This document shows positions 9,768 through 20,755 of a DNA stretch of 64,000 nucleotides, piece after piece. The stretch covers positions 10,969,501 to 11,033,500 of the forward strand of contig CAJFCV020000005.1 of the NCBI GenBank assembly GCA_904066235.2, written 5' to 3'. Position numbers and translations under genes: made by a program. Each line of letters begins with the position of its first letter. Position 1 is the first letter of the stretch. The notes beneath the pieces were generated by a model. The model saw only the letters and a list, made by a program, of their open reading frames with translations. It was not told where the DNA came from and ran no database searches. Source of the DNA: Bursaphelenchus xylophilus (Eukaryota > Nematoda > Chromadorea > Rhabditida > Aphelenchoididae).

Positions 9768-10311
9768 TTTACCGAATAAACCGAGCGTAAATCGCACAGC
9801 GTTAACCGCAGAAGATACATACTTGGGTTGATTGTGATTTTGGAGAAGGCGAATGGGCCTCATCAGCCAACAAGTCCTCGGATAGTAATCAGAATCCCAA
9901 TCAGCAGAGTTGGAGAGATCAGTCGAGCGATCGGGCTCGTTGCTAGGCGACAGCAAGGTCACCAACAGAGCCATTCCGTTGCTCTGCAAAAATGATGCAA
10001 ATCAACCCCGGATTCAGAAGGAAGAGAGTTCCAGCAGCTGTCCCGCATCCCACCACCATCTCAGAAGAGAAAGAGCCGCGGCAACGAATAAACTTGTCCC
10101 ATCACATTCGATTTTTATCGATAATTCCATATTTTCATGCATAAATAAACTACTGGGAAAAGTTGACTACTCTGGTTAATGCCTTCAGAAGAATAAACAA
10201 AAAACCACAACAGTAATTAAAATTATTAAAATTTATTAAAATCTCAATAATTTACAATTTATGGTATACACTCGTAAGAAGCTAAAAATTTAAAGCTGAT
10301 AAGCCAGAGAT
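9768..10311. other. Intergenic between pepsin-like and small-HSP genes, convergent 3' ends
   Basis: Contains AATAAA for the left gene (9775-9780) and a TTTATT (10231-10236, AATAAA on the minus strand) for the right gene. No supported gene; a 38-codon minus-strand ORF at 9943-10059 is discussed under rejected items. Confidence 0.5.
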
Positions 10312-10815
10312 TTACTTAGCTTTTCCGCCCTCCACAGCATCCTGTTTCTTCATCTGGATGGGGATATTGGTGCTCTTCTTCTCTTCGATGGCAGCCACTT
10401 TAGGGACGTTGACAGTCAACTTTCCCTGCTCATCCAATTCGCACTTAATCTCCTCCATCTCGACGTGCTTGGGAAGACGGACAACTCTCTGGAATTGACG
10501 TTCCACCTTTTCTCCGTCCTTCTCTTCTTTGTGGACTCCTTGGATCGTCAAGTTGTGACCATGCACATTGACGTCCAGCTCTTCGGGTTTGAATCCGGAA
10601 GCGTCGCACTCAAACTTCAGGTCACCTTGCTCATTGTAGCTGGTGGAAGAGCCGGCCACATTCGCGCTGATGAGTCGGCCGGATTGGTCGATGAACGGCT
10701 GCACCGAGTCCAACACAGAGTTCACCAACCGATCCACTCCATCGAACGGGCTGTAACGACGACCGTAGAAGGGAGAGATGGCAAAGGGATCGTACACATA
10801 TGGTAGAAGACTCAT
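10312..10815 (-). CDS. Small heat-shock protein (alpha-crystallin/Hsp20 family), intronless
   Basis: ATG at 10815, TAA at 10312, 167 aa without introns. The N-terminal arm is MSLLPYVYDPFAISPFYGRR. The alpha-crystallin domain covers roughly residues 50-135, with FECDASGFKPEELDVNVHG, NLTIQGVHKE, and RVVRLPKHVEMEEIKCELDE followed by GKLTVNVPK. A C-terminal Ile-x-Ile motif (NIPIQ) precedes a charged tail. Members are ATP-independent holdases, usually cytosolic oligomers. A frame extending further upstream (to 10917) is open but lacks family similarity, so I chose the Met at 10815. A truncated copy lies at 5612-5735. Confidence 0.92.
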   Translation of the reverse strand: MSLLPYVYDPFAISPFYGRRYSPFDGVDRLVNSVLDSVQPFIDQSGRLISANVAGSSTSYNEQGDLKFECDASGFKPEELDVNVHGHNLTIQGVHKEEKDGEKVERQFQRVVRLPKHVEMEEIKCELDEQGKLTVNVPKVAAIEEKKSTNIPIQMKKQDAVEGGKAK

Positions 10816-11006
10816 CTTGAACAGTACACGAAGAATATCGTAGGTTTGGGAAGTCAAATCGCAGTTTTCTTTCGTGTGTTGCACTTGCCCTCCACTGCGA
10901 ATGCGAAGGCTTTTCAACTCCTGCGAAGGGGAGGGGCGAGAGAGTGCGGAAAAGCGGAGAACTTGCGAGAAAAAAGTTTTTTTTTAAACAGGTGTCTAGT
11001 ATAATA

Positions 11007-11232
11007 CTAGTCGCGACATAAAGTCCGTAGAATTTTTCGCGGCCCCCAAATTCCGTCGCGCTCCGAAATGTTGATTTGTCGCTGCGAAAAACGGGAATCG
11101 CGCGCGACAATAAGGCAAAATCAACGAAATTGCACAGTGCAAAATGTGTTTTCGGGTGAATGCACAGTGCAAAATGCTTTTTCGGGTTTATGCACAGTGC
11201 AGAAAATTCTACGGACTTTATGTTGCGACTAG
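11007..11232. mobile_element. Foldback element CTAGTCGCGACATAAAGTCC with TA target duplication
   Basis: The left end CTAGTCGCGACATAAAGTCC is mirrored by GGACTTTATGTTGCGACTAG at 11213-11232, and TA flanks both ends. The interior holds three TGCACAGTGC cores. A related copy of the flanking DNA at 11371-11452 lacks the element and has a single TA at the junction, so insertion and a 2-bp duplication can be read directly. Confidence 0.85.
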
Positions 11233-11370
11233 TATCAAAGTGTTTCGCTCGCTACGGGCGTAATTTGACTCCAAAAAAGCTGAAACTTGCCATGCTGAAA
11301 TTTCATTCAATTATGTTTCGAATGGTGTATGCCACGTCCGTTCACTCCGACATCACTAATTCACTTTTTT

Positions 11371-11452
11371 TTAAACAGGTGTCTAGTATAATATCAAAGT
11401 GTTTCGCTCACTACGGGCGCAATTTGACTCCAAAAAAGCTGAAACTTGCCAT
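11371..11452 (+). repeat. Duplicate of the flanks of the 11007 foldback element (empty site)
   Basis: TTTAAACAGGTGTCTAGTAT onward matches the left flank ending at 11006, and TCAAAGTGTTTCGCTC (from 11394) onward matches the right flank starting at 11235, through GAAACTTGCCATG. The 226-bp element plus one TA is absent here. Confidence 0.85.
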
Positions 11453-11567
11453 GACCCGACGGGTAAAAAGACCCATTTTTGTGAATATGGAATGTTCTGA
11501 AGTCAACTTGTTTTTCTTAAGCAGTACTGTAAACGTAATTTTTCGATTTTTTTTTCTGCAAATACTC

Positions 11568-11715
11568 GCACTGTGCAGTTTCATCGCGCGACACAAGAGG
11601 CGACTAGCGCTTTTCGGAGAGAGTCCGATTTACACTGTGTGTGATCAGGGTGCACTGTGCATTTTGCCTCGTCGCCGTTTGGAAAGATGCGACAACGTCG
11701 TCGCACCGTGCAGCC
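11568..11715. repeat. Sparse TGCACTGTGC-type repeats
   Basis: Cores at about 11568, 11633, 11650 and 11704, separated by GTCGCGCGAC-type modules. No bounded element ends were found. Confidence 0.55.
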
Positions 11716-12189
11716 GAAACTTTTCGATCCGCCTGGTAATTGTTTATCGCCAAAGACTGCTCGACGATCGTCTTTTCCACTCCGAATCGCCTCTCCAATT
11801 TGTTCGGCGGAATAAAAGTGAAATCCAACCCACGGAAAGGTCGAAATAAATTGGAGAGGGAAAGTAATGGCATAGTAATTACAACAAATCCTACGCACCA
11901 ACGACTTTGGAATTCATTTCTCTTCATAATAATTCCATTTTCACTTTCCTCATTTCATCCGAAAATTGGGATTTTTGATCTTTTCTCTTTGCGTCTCTTC
12001 CTTTCACATGGTCAAGATCTGTGGTCGAGCCGAGACACGCTGGCTTGTGGTGAAACTTGGTGAAAATTAAACTAGGGAGGTTTTAAGACATCTGAGAGAG
12101 CCCGCGTTATGCAGAAACAACCGAGATTTTTTGATCGAAAATCGGTGAAATTTTGAAATTTTTTTTGCAAATTTTATGAGATTCAAATA
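11716..12189. other. Non-repetitive AT-rich intergenic stretch
   Basis: No splice-supported ORF, RNA gene or tandem repeat seen. It includes CGCGTTATGCAGAAACA (12102), the complement of the TTTCTGCATAACGCG motif that is abundant at 34-36 kb. Confidence 0.4.
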
Positions 12190-12350
12190 TTGAACTCGAA
12201 ATCTTCATTCCCACAAAAAATCAATTTTTTCCACACGAAACTGGCAGAGATATAGGCAAAAAAATTTTTTTCTCTGAGCGCTCTCCGCGTTTCGCGTACT
12301 CTCTCGTCGACAGCGATAGTTGATTTTCTCGGCTGTTTCTGCAAATTGCG
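12190..12350. repeat. Copy of the CTCTCCGCG / cytosine-rich repeat (family of the 37288 MITE)
   Basis: Shares CCCACAAAAAATCAATTTTT, TTTTTCTCTGAGCGCTCTCC and the CGTACTCTCTCG block with 27700-27800 and 37490-37600. The ends are not preserved. Confidence 0.55.
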
Positions 12351-12376
12351 ACCTAAAATTATCACGTATTATGTTT

Positions 12377-13045
12377 TCATAAAGTGTATGTACATTTTTC
12401 TCTTCCGCACAGTGCATTTTCAACCTTTTCCCACGCTTATCGCCAACGCACAGTGCATTTTTATTTTTCTCTTTTTGCACAGTGCGAGCTACAAAAAACA
12501 GCCGTTTGCACTGTGCAAATTCCTTGCGCCGACGCCGCGACGTGGTTGAAACTTGCGATATTTCGCCGCACAGTGCAAAAACCAAAAAAAGTGAAATGCA
12601 CGGTGCAAAAAGCAAAAATTGCACAGTGCAAAGGGAAACTTTGTTTTCGCACAGCGCATGTAGCCGAAATGATTTTTTTAGGTTTGCACAATGCAGAATC
12701 CAACGAAAAAAGTGAAATGCACGGTGCAAAATGTGGGGCTTTTTATGCACAGTGCTGGAGCGATTTTGGCGACATGCACTGTGCGAAAAAAGCTGGGGTG
12801 CGAGCGACAGCTCAAAAAAGCCTGTTGCACAGTGAAAAAAGCAAAAATTGCACTGTGCAAAGGGAACTTTTGTTTTTGCACAGTGCATGTCGCCAAAATG
12901 TTTTTTGACGTTTGCACTGTGCAAAAAAAGTCAGGATGCGAGCGACAGCCCAAAAAGCCCACTGCACGGTGCAAAAAGCAAAAATTGCACTGTGCAAAGA
13001 GAAGTTTTGTTTTCGCACAGTGCATGTCGCGGAAATCGCTCCGGC
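12377..13045. repeat. Large TGCACAGTGCA array
   Basis: About 25 cores in 0.67 kb, alternating orientation, separated by modules such as GCGAGCGACAGCCCAAAAA and GTCGCCAAAATG. The left edge carries CATAAAGTGTATGTACATTT, the foldback-end motif; the right edge (ATGTCGCGGAAATCGCTCC) resembles the edge at 14973. Confidence 0.85.
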
Positions 13046-13929
13046 GACTTTGCGAACAGACTTGAGAGTGGCCTACGCTCAAAATATGTTCAAAATCTGA
13101 GGAAACTCCAAGCGACAAGATTCTGAAAATTTTCCTTTTCAATTTCGTCGCCATTTCCTCGGGATGATTACTTCCATCTCGTCGTATCTTCTTCATGTTC
13201 GCTGCCAACGATCGGCTGGAGCATCATGGCGATCGGAGAGCGCGTTGGGAGTTTATTCGAACGACTCGGGAAGGTTATTAATGCCGTCGACTGATCAGCA
13301 GAGGCCCCCCTTTTTTTCTCTTCGCCCCCACGGCGCGTCGAAAATCCTCGCCGCCCGAACTTGGGGGGCGAATTTTTGTGATATTTGTGTCATCCGCAGC
13401 GCCCCAAGATATTCTGGTTTCGGTGCGCTGAAAACTCTTCTTTTTTTTTTCTTTCGTTCGATCCCCTCCGGCGCTGTTCTCGACGCCAAAAATTGGTGGG
13501 GCGAGTGGGGGTGATGAAAAGCCCAAAGTTTCCTCGTTTTTCCCGCACCAGACAGCCGGGCTGTGCGTGGCGTTGGGATCACATCCTGACCATTGAGTCA
13601 TGGAGATATAATGTGGGCATTGGGCTGGGTAATTGGCCTCAGGAAAAGGGTGATTTGGCGGAAAGTTTTCAGGGAAGTATCAGCCGGAAATCGAGGGATT
13701 TTTGCAATTTTTGATGGAAGAATTTTTTCAAATTTTAGTGGGTAAAATTTTGAGACTTTTGTAAGGTATTTATGACATTTTTTTCAAAAATTTTGAAAAA
13801 AAAATTTTCAAAAATTAAAAATTTTTTTCGGTTTTCATAGTGAAAATTAGACCATCTTTTCTTACTGCAAAGTAAAAATTTCCCCACTAAAAATTATTTT
13901 TTTCCAAGGGATACTAAAAAAGTTACAGG
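13046..13929. other. Intergenic stretch with no recognised gene
   Basis: Moderate GC around 13200-13600, AT-rich after 13700. Open frames here overlap on both strands and lack homology or splice signals. A fragment of a gene cannot be excluded. Confidence 0.4.
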
Positions 13930-14180
13930 CAAAAAAAGTGTTTTCTCTCACCGTCTCCACATTTTCCATTATATCTCACCGCAAAAGATCCGTTAATATC
14001 TCGGCCGCCCTTGCAAATATCAAGCCAAAATTTTGTGGAATTGACACCTGCCCTATGTACAATATTTGTGCAAAATTTCATAACAATCGACGCTATGGTA
14101 CCCTCGATATGAACCTAACTTTCGTAATATCTTTGAGAAAATTTTTGATGACTAAAAAAGTTTTTTGATGACTAATCCAA
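13930..14180. repeat. Copy of the GTTAATATCTCGGCCGCC repeat
   Basis: Shares TCTCGGCCGCC, TATCAAGCCAAAATTTT and GCAAAATTTCAT modules with 16490-16660 and related blocks at 17150, 27800 and 37600. Confidence 0.55.
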
Positions 14181-14756
14181 CCTATGACGAGGATTATGAC
14201 ATAAAATCCCTTGGCGGTTACAGTCAGGGCTTTAGGTTGGAGGTTTATAAAGGCGTTATGGAGATAAACGTCTTCGCCATCAGTCATATTTTCCCCGTTT
14301 CCCCCGATGTTCGTTTTCACAGACTTTTATGTCTTTTCGCTTCATGACCTACAATTTTTACTTTCTGAATCGCGAAAGTGTGTGTTTCGGAAGGCATGGG
14401 TGTTATTTTTTTTTTTTGACTTTTTGGCACTCCAAAAGTTAAAAAATTTTTTTTTTTGGAAATAAAACATTTTGACGGAAAAATTTGGAAATTTCAGAAA
14501 AAAATCAAAAAAAATTTTTATGTGTTAATGACTTTTTTTGAAGTTTTTATGTCGACTCGCGATTTTTGATGTCATTATAAATTTTTATACAATTTTTTCG
14601 TATATTTTTATTGATTTTCTTAAACTTCCTGCCAAAATCACCCCACCAAAGCTCCCGCTGTTTTCTTACCCCTTTCAACTAAATTTCCTCCAAACTTTCG
14701 CCCTAGCGTCATCATATTTGAACGTCCGTCAAGTCGCTGAAATGACTTTTGACTAT

Positions 14757-14995
14757 TCTTGGACACTGTGCCTGGTGTGAGCGACAGCCCAAAAAAATTT
14801 GCTGCACGGTGCAAAAACAAAAAATTGCACAGGGCAAGGGAACCTTTGTTTACAGTGCATGTCGCTGAAATGATTTTTGACGTTTGCACTGTGCAAAAAA
14901 ATCAGAATGCGAGCGACAACCAAAAAAAAGCCGTTTGCACGGTGCAAAGGGAATTTTTGTTTATGCACAGTGCATGTCGCTGATTTCATTCCAGC
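14757..14995. repeat. TGCACAGTGCA array
   Basis: About eight cores with GAGCGACAGCCC and ATGTCGCTGAAATGATTTTT modules, the same modules as the 12.4-13.0 kb array. Confidence 0.75.
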
Positions 14996-15013
14996 GGCTT
15001 TACGGACGGACTA

Positions 15014-15163
15014 CCGTCTGTCGGGAAAATAATGAACACAATTTTGCTACGGCAATCGTGTCGCTGAAGTAAAAAAACAATTTGATTTTGCCGCGACACA
15101 ATTCATTTTTTCGGCGGCCATTTTCGCTGCGACAGAGTGCTCATTATTTTTCCGACAGACTGA
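15014..15163. mobile_element. MITE, CAGTCTGTCGGG family, TA-flanked
   Basis: Left end CCGTCTGTCGGGAAAATAAT, right end ATTATTTTTCCGACAGACTGA, both abutting TA. Internal modules GTGTCGCTGAAGT and GCGACACAATTCATTTT are shared by the family. Confidence 0.8.
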
Positions 15164-15214
15164 TAGTACCTACATATTTTGCGCTTTCAGGTTACACAGC
15201 CATCTTATCGTAGG

Positions 15215-18200
15215 ATGAGGCTTCTCGTGGCCTCATTGCTCCTCCTGTCGGCGCTGCCCTCGAGCTGGGCCAAGAAACCGAACCCGGACGACCTGTACAT
15301 TCTGCTCGACGAGATGAACATGTTTTCCTGTCGGGGCGTGAAGAACGAGATCAAGATGACCGAGGAGGACGTGAACATCATCAACGAGAAGGGGAACCGC
15401 GTCTACTACATCAAGGCGCCCGGCAATTACTCGCTGCACTTCAAGAAGATCAATGTTTTGAACGATTTCGGCTACCTGACCGGAGAGATTGGCGTCACGT
15501 TGCAGGTCCCGATTCTGGAAGGCCCTGCGGGTAAGACTATAGGGTTTTGAGAGTCTTGCTAAGGAAGTTTTTTTTCTTTGTCCGTCTTCTCATTTTTGAT
15601 GATACGCTTTTTCAAAAGTGCGTCTTTGTCGTGGCGCACAGTGCATTTGCCTCTTTTTGCACGGTGCGTTCCTTTTCAAGTCATCTTGCACTGTGCGTTT
15701 TCCGTTCTTTCGCACTGTGCAAGGCCTTTTCGAATCACTTTGCACTGCGCAGTTTGCCCCTTTTTCGCACCGTGCAAACCCTTTTTGGGTCATTTTGCAC
15801 TGTGCAATTTCTCTCTTTTTGCACCTTGCAAGCCCTTTTCGAATCATTTTGCACAGTGCGTTTCGCCTTTTTTTGCACTGTGCACTGTCGTTTGCACCTT
15901 TTCGAACATTTTGCACTGTGCGTTTCTCCTTTTTTTTGCATGGTGCTTTTCGAAATTTTTGCGCTGTGCATTTTGCCTCTTTTTCGCACCGTGCAAGCTC
16001 TTTTCGAATCATTTTGCACTGTGGTTTTGCGTTTTTTTCGCACGGTGCGCTGTCGTTCGCACTTTTTCGAATGATTTTGCACTGTGCAATTTGTCTCTTT
16101 TTGCACCGTGCAAGCCCTTTCCGAATCATTTTGCACTGTGCAGTTTGTCTTTTTTTGCACCGTGCAAGCATCTTTTTGCACAGTGCGCTCCTTTTCAAGC
16201 CATTTTGCACTGTGCAGTTTGTATTTTTTCGCACCGTGCAAGGCCTTTTCGAATTATTTCGCACAGTGCGTTTTTCCTTTTTTTCGCACGGTGCAAGCCC
16301 TTTTCGGACATTTTGCACTGTTCATTTTGACCCATCGCGCGAAATGGCTTCCGAAAAAGGCACTTGTCGCGCGCGATGTCGATTGCACAGTGCAAACACT
16401 AAAATGCACAGTGCAAAATGAACTTTTGTTTTCGCACGGTGCGGCTCCTCAACAAAGTGCAGTAACCTCTCGCTGCAAAGATCGTTGAATATCTCGGCCG
16501 CCGCTGCGAATATCAAGCCAAAATTTTCTGCAATAGATGCTTTGTCTATGTAAAATATGTATGCAAAATTTGATGAAGATCGCCCATAAGGTACCTTTGC
16601 TATGAACATAACTTTTGCAATGATTTTTTAAACATTTTTGATGACAAAAAACTTTTTTGATGACTAAAATCATGTCTTATCTTACGCGTAAGGCCTGAAA
16701 ATGGGCTCTAAAAGTCTTTGTTGAGATCTGCATGTTGTCTGCAAACGATCAAGGCTATCAAAAGATCAAGAAAATAACATTATCGGGGGGTTTTCAACTT
16801 GTTGCGTCAAGCGCGATTCTCGCGAGAGGGCAATCCGTCTTTTATCCAGAGAATTGTCGCAATATCCGTTCTTCGCGATGTCATCCCGAAAGGGCATTGG
16901 ATAACAGGTCAAGACGTGGTTTTAATCAAAAAAATAAAGTTTATAAACATTAGATCCAAAAAAATGAAAAAATAAAACAAAATTTTGCAAAAAATCTTAA
17001 TTTTTTTGCCATTTTTACGCTAAAAATTAAAAAATTGTTTGGGGATTGTAATAGAATTTAGTGTAAAATGATTTTTTTATACCCAGAGTGTCAAACATAG
17101 CAAAAAAGTTTTGTTTCTCTAACCCTCTCCTGATTTTCCATAGTCTTACAAAAATTGTTGAATATCTCGGCTACTACTGCAAACTTTTGGCTGAAATTTT
17201 GCGGCATTGATTTACATCTCATACAGATTGTTAATGCAAAATTTGATGAAAATCCGATCTCTGTGACTTTGAGAATTTCCATTTTTCTGAAAATTCTAGC
17301 TGAAAATTACGATTACGTATTTTACAATATTCAAAAGCCAGAATTTTTGAATTTCTTTTGTCCATAGCATCAGAAGTCTCTAATTTTTCAAATTTCATAA
17401 TGAGGATTTTTCAACTTCATTCTGTTTTTGCAGGCATCCGCTTCGACGTGCCTTACACGATGATCCCGGAGACGGGGCTGTTGAATCAGCAGTGCGATGA
17501 ATTCAGTGGGATTGTGGAGCGTGACAAGAGACAATACTGGTCAGTCGTTTTGCTCTTTCCACTCTGGTTTTTCCAGACAGCCGATTGCGAAACTTTTGAA
17601 TACAAGTTTTCGTTGCGAGAGTCGAAAATTTCCAGTTTTTTCGGGAAAAAAGTCGCAAAAACAATATCAGTCGGACTAGAGTGATGTTATAATTTTAATG
17701 CAGTAGAAAAAAGAACCGTATTTTACCCAAAAAAGTGAGAATTGCTCCATTTCAGCCGCTACTGCGAGCTCTGCGGCCTCAGCGAGAAGATTGAGCAGGG
17801 CCTGAACCAAGGGGAACATAAATTCCTGCCAGAAGTCGCCAAAGGCGAAGAAGACGCGTTCTCCCCGAAATGCGGCAAGATTGGAGCCAAGGCCTATGAG
17901 TTCAAGAGGACGATTAACTTGCCCGGAAGGAAGGAATTGGAGAGCAAGATCAAGCAGAAAATCAACGGGGTTGATGAGGAAATCCGCAAAAGGTTGAACA
18001 AAGGAGTAAGATAATGCGAAAGTAGTTTTGCACAGTCCTTCAAGACTCTATAGAGATTAAGGGGCTTTGGTAGTTCAGCCCCCCACGAAAGGTAGTTCAA
18101 ACCCCCAATGTTTTGTCCATTTCACACCCCCCATAATTAAAAAATTAGAATAATACAAAAAATGCAAATTAGAGTGAAATGACCCCCGGCGTTTTAGCTC

Positions 18201-20755
18201 AAACCCCCAGTTACCGTCCAAGTTCGTTCTTGTGGTTCAGGCAGCGATGATTGTAGCCGAGAGAACCCAATCCCGAGTAGGCGGTTCAGATTGGATGAGG
18301 GGGTTTATACTGGGTCAAGGGGGGCTGAACTGGACTGGGGGGTTGTACTACCTTAGCCCCGAGATTAATTATGCCAAGTTTAAAAGAATGATCTTGTCCG
18401 GGCGACATTTTATACGCGAAACTTTCAGCGCGGCCGTTTCCAAGTGTTCCTCAACTTGATCAGCGCCGAACAGCCCGCCATCAGTCAGAAGGCGTGGTTC
18501 GAGGGATCGGAGCAGGTAAGAGTACCCCTAGCTTTCTTACAAACACCGTGATTCTCCATTTTGCTCTACCGACCTATTCGTTTTTGCCAATTATATTATC
18601 CATCGTCTACTTTAATGTTCCAGTGTCGTTGCTGCAGTCCCCAGCCCGATTCCTCATGCCGGAACGCCTTCAACTTCCTCTACTGTAACGCCGAAGACTG
18701 TAAGAGTGCGTGGGCGCAGCAATGTTTGCATAATTCGGCCAAAATTGTGGCCTGTTACACGGTGGAGTTCAATTATCGGATGACCACGAGTTACGACGAT
18801 GTTCTAGAATTTTTGAGGGAAAACAACTACCCAAATCAAGATGTGGTCACCGAAGGACCTCCGACGTAAGTTTGGAGACTTTTTTGATGGTTTCTTGGTG
18901 TTTTAGAGAATTGCTGCAGAATGCCAAAAATTCAAGTTTTCGTGGTGAAACCAAAAATTCAAATAATAATGCTAAAAATTTTATGTCTAATAATTTGTAC
19001 TACCATTTAATGTTGTTTTTGCGATTTACTGGTGATTTAGAGGCTTGTTGCAGAATGCCAAAAATTCAAGTTTTCGTGGGGAAACCAAAAATTCAGCAAA
19101 TAGAATGCGAAAATTTATCATTCATGGATTTTACCGCTATATGATCTTCTTTTGGTAATTTCTCAGTGTTTTAGAAGGTTGTTGCAGAATGCCAAAAATT
19201 CAAGCTTTCGTGGTGAGACAAAAATTCAACTAACAATGCTAAAAATTTTATGGCTAATAAGTTTTAGTACCATTTAACGTTGTTTTGGCAATTTACTGGT
19301 GATTTAGAGGCTTGTTGCGGAATGCCAAAAGGTCAATTTTTTCGTGGGGAGACCAAAAATTAAGCAAACAATGTATAAAAATTTATGAATTGGGCTGTTA
19401 TATAAGCAATCTGAATACCGGATATTTGTGGAAATCTCCTTTCCGAGCGGATTTCCGTTTCCGGATTAATATTCTCCCAGAAAAGTGTGAACCATAATGC
19501 CGTCTTTACACTCAAATTAATTTTTGTTATGACTTATTTTCCTGTTTCATCACACGCTAACGTTCAGTTCTAATCCTTCAAAAAGCCGGGTAAAATCAAA
19601 TGCTCTGTGAGATTAACAAGATAAAGCCATTCACTTCATGGGTTTGGCTAGGATTAGTCGTATTTGAAACGGTAAAGGACGCTATTTTTTACTCGGAATG
19701 AGGGTTGCAATCCTTCAAGGTGATATCGAGACGAGTTGAATGAGTTTTGGAGAAATTTGGAAAATTGAATTTGGGTCCCACCACGAAAACTTGAATTTGA
19801 AAAAATCAGCGGTCTTTCGATTTGATAATGAAGATAGACACAGATTGATGTCATTGACGTATTTTACAAAAAGATTTACAATGTTTTACACAAAAAAAAT
19901 TAAAAGTGAGTCCCACCACGAAAACTTGAATATGAAGAAACCGGCAATTTTTTGATTGAGTGGTAAAGATAGATGCATATTGATGGTGTTGACGTATTTT
20001 ACAAAAAGATTTACAATGTTTTACACAAAAACAGTAAATTTGGGTCCCACCACGAAAACTTGACTTTGAAAAAATCGGCATTTTTTTTAATTGGGTGATA
20101 AAGAAAGATTCATCAAGATGAATTAAACGTATTTTACAAAAAAATGTGTAATTTTTACTCCCAAAAAATTAAAATTGTGTCTCACCACGAAAATATGCCT
20201 TAATTTTAGGAGATTTTTCGCTTGAAAAGTTATGAATTTGCAGACGACATGACGTATTTTACAGACTTTTTGAGTTGCATTTTCAAAAAAAATTTAAGTT
20301 TTCAAAAAGAAAAAAAAAATTAAATTTTGGTCTCACCACGAAAACTTGAATTTCCGAATTTCTGCTTTTTTCGACCAAAATTCCAAGCAATGATCGTAAA
20401 TATTTATGTATTTTACAATCAAATATTTTTTCGTACAGAGTGTGGATGCAAACTTTCAAATCTGAAATTTAAAAGAAAAAGTTAAATTTTGGTCTCACCA
20501 CGAAAACTTGAATTTTCGAATTTCTGCTTTTTTCGTCCAAAATTCCAAGCAATGATCGTAAATATTTATGCATTTATGTATCAATTAATCAAATAATTTT
20601 CCAGGACAAAAGCGCCGGCCGTGAAGCAACAAGACGGCCCGACTCCGCAACGCTGCGTCTCCCAAATGGCGCAACGTCTGACGCATCTGCGGAGGTACTG
20701 TACGATCTTCTGGAACGAGAAGCTGTGTTGTCCCCATTGCGAGGGAGTTTGTTAA
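15215..20755 (+). CDS. Secreted cysteine-rich protein, conserved-looking, function unknown, six exons
   Basis: Exons 15215-15530, 17434-17539, 17756-18005, 18429-18515, 18624-18865 and 20605-20755 join in phase into 383 aa. A signal peptide (MRLLVASLLLLSALPSSWA) is followed by KKPNPDDLYILLDEMNMFSC. Cys-rich clusters follow: YCRYCELCG (about 140), QCRCCSPQPDSSC and FLYCNAEDCKSAWAQQC (about 255-290), and a terminal LCCPHCEGVC. The protein looks globular and disulphide-bonded, with no transmembrane segment after the signal. I recognise no named family. Intron 1 (1.9 kb) carries a TGCACAGTGCA array and other repeats, intron 3 an 8-bp-TSD MITE, and intron 5 (1.7 kb) ten CCACGAAAACTTGAA repeats. 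Confidence 0.82.
15640..16450. repeat. TGCACTGTGCA array in intron 1 of the Cys-rich gene
   Basis: About 28 cores, alternating GCACTGTGC and GCACCGTGC, with spacers of the type CTCTTTTT and AAGCCCTTTTCGAATCATTT; a two-core unit repeats about every 57-60 bases. The right edge includes GTCGCGCGCGATGTCG. Confidence 0.9.
16480..16680. repeat. Copy of the GTTGAATATCTCGGCCGCC repeat
   Basis: GATCGTTGAATATCTCGGCC, ATATCAAGCCAAAATTTT, then TTTGATGAC repeated; parallels 13980-14170 and 27800-27910. Confidence 0.55.
17085..17262. repeat. Copy of the GTTGAATATCTCGGC repeat
   Basis: Contains TTTGTTTCTCTAACCCTCTCC, TTGTTGAATATCTCGGC and a GCAAAATTTGATGAAAATCC end, matching the internal part of the 37288 MITE. 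Confidence 0.55.
18061..18360. mobile_element. MITE with GGGGCTNAGGTAGT ends and a perfect 8-bp target duplication
   Basis: Ends are GGGGCTTTGGTAGTTCAGCC (18061) and TTGTACTACCTTAGCCCC (to 18360). GAGATTAA occurs at 18053-18060 and again at 18361-18368. An 8-bp duplication fits hAT or piggyBac-unlike elements; hAT is the common nematode case, by inference. It lies in intron 3 of the Cys-rich gene. A second copy with its own 8-bp duplication is at 37743-38109. Confidence 0.85.
18930..20520. repeat. Ten CCACGAAAACTTGAA repeats that switch orientation mid-intron
   Basis: Four units at about 18939, 19065, 19196 and 19328 read TTCAAGTTTTCGTGGTGA; six units at about 19777, 19912, 20044, 20180, 20331 and 20494 read the complement TCCCACCACGAAAACTTGAA. 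Spacing is about 125-165 bases. All lie in intron 5 of the Cys-rich gene. Confidence 0.85.

Noticed and set aside
9943..10059. Minus-strand ORF of 38 codons with a hydrophobic start (MVVGCGTAAGTLFLLNPGLI)
   Set aside because: It could be a small secreted peptide, but there is no splice, promoter or homology support and it lies between two 3' ends.
12346..13208. Gene-sized ORFs of 120-240 codons across 12.2-13.2 kb
   Set aside because: All consist of array translation (HCAK, FCTVQ, SHSACR) and occur on both strands.
18061..18360. tRNA-like text GGTAGTTCAG...GGTAGTTCAAACCCCC
   Set aside because: It resembles A- and B-box sequence, but no cloverleaf can be drawn, and the text belongs to a MITE with 8-bp duplications.
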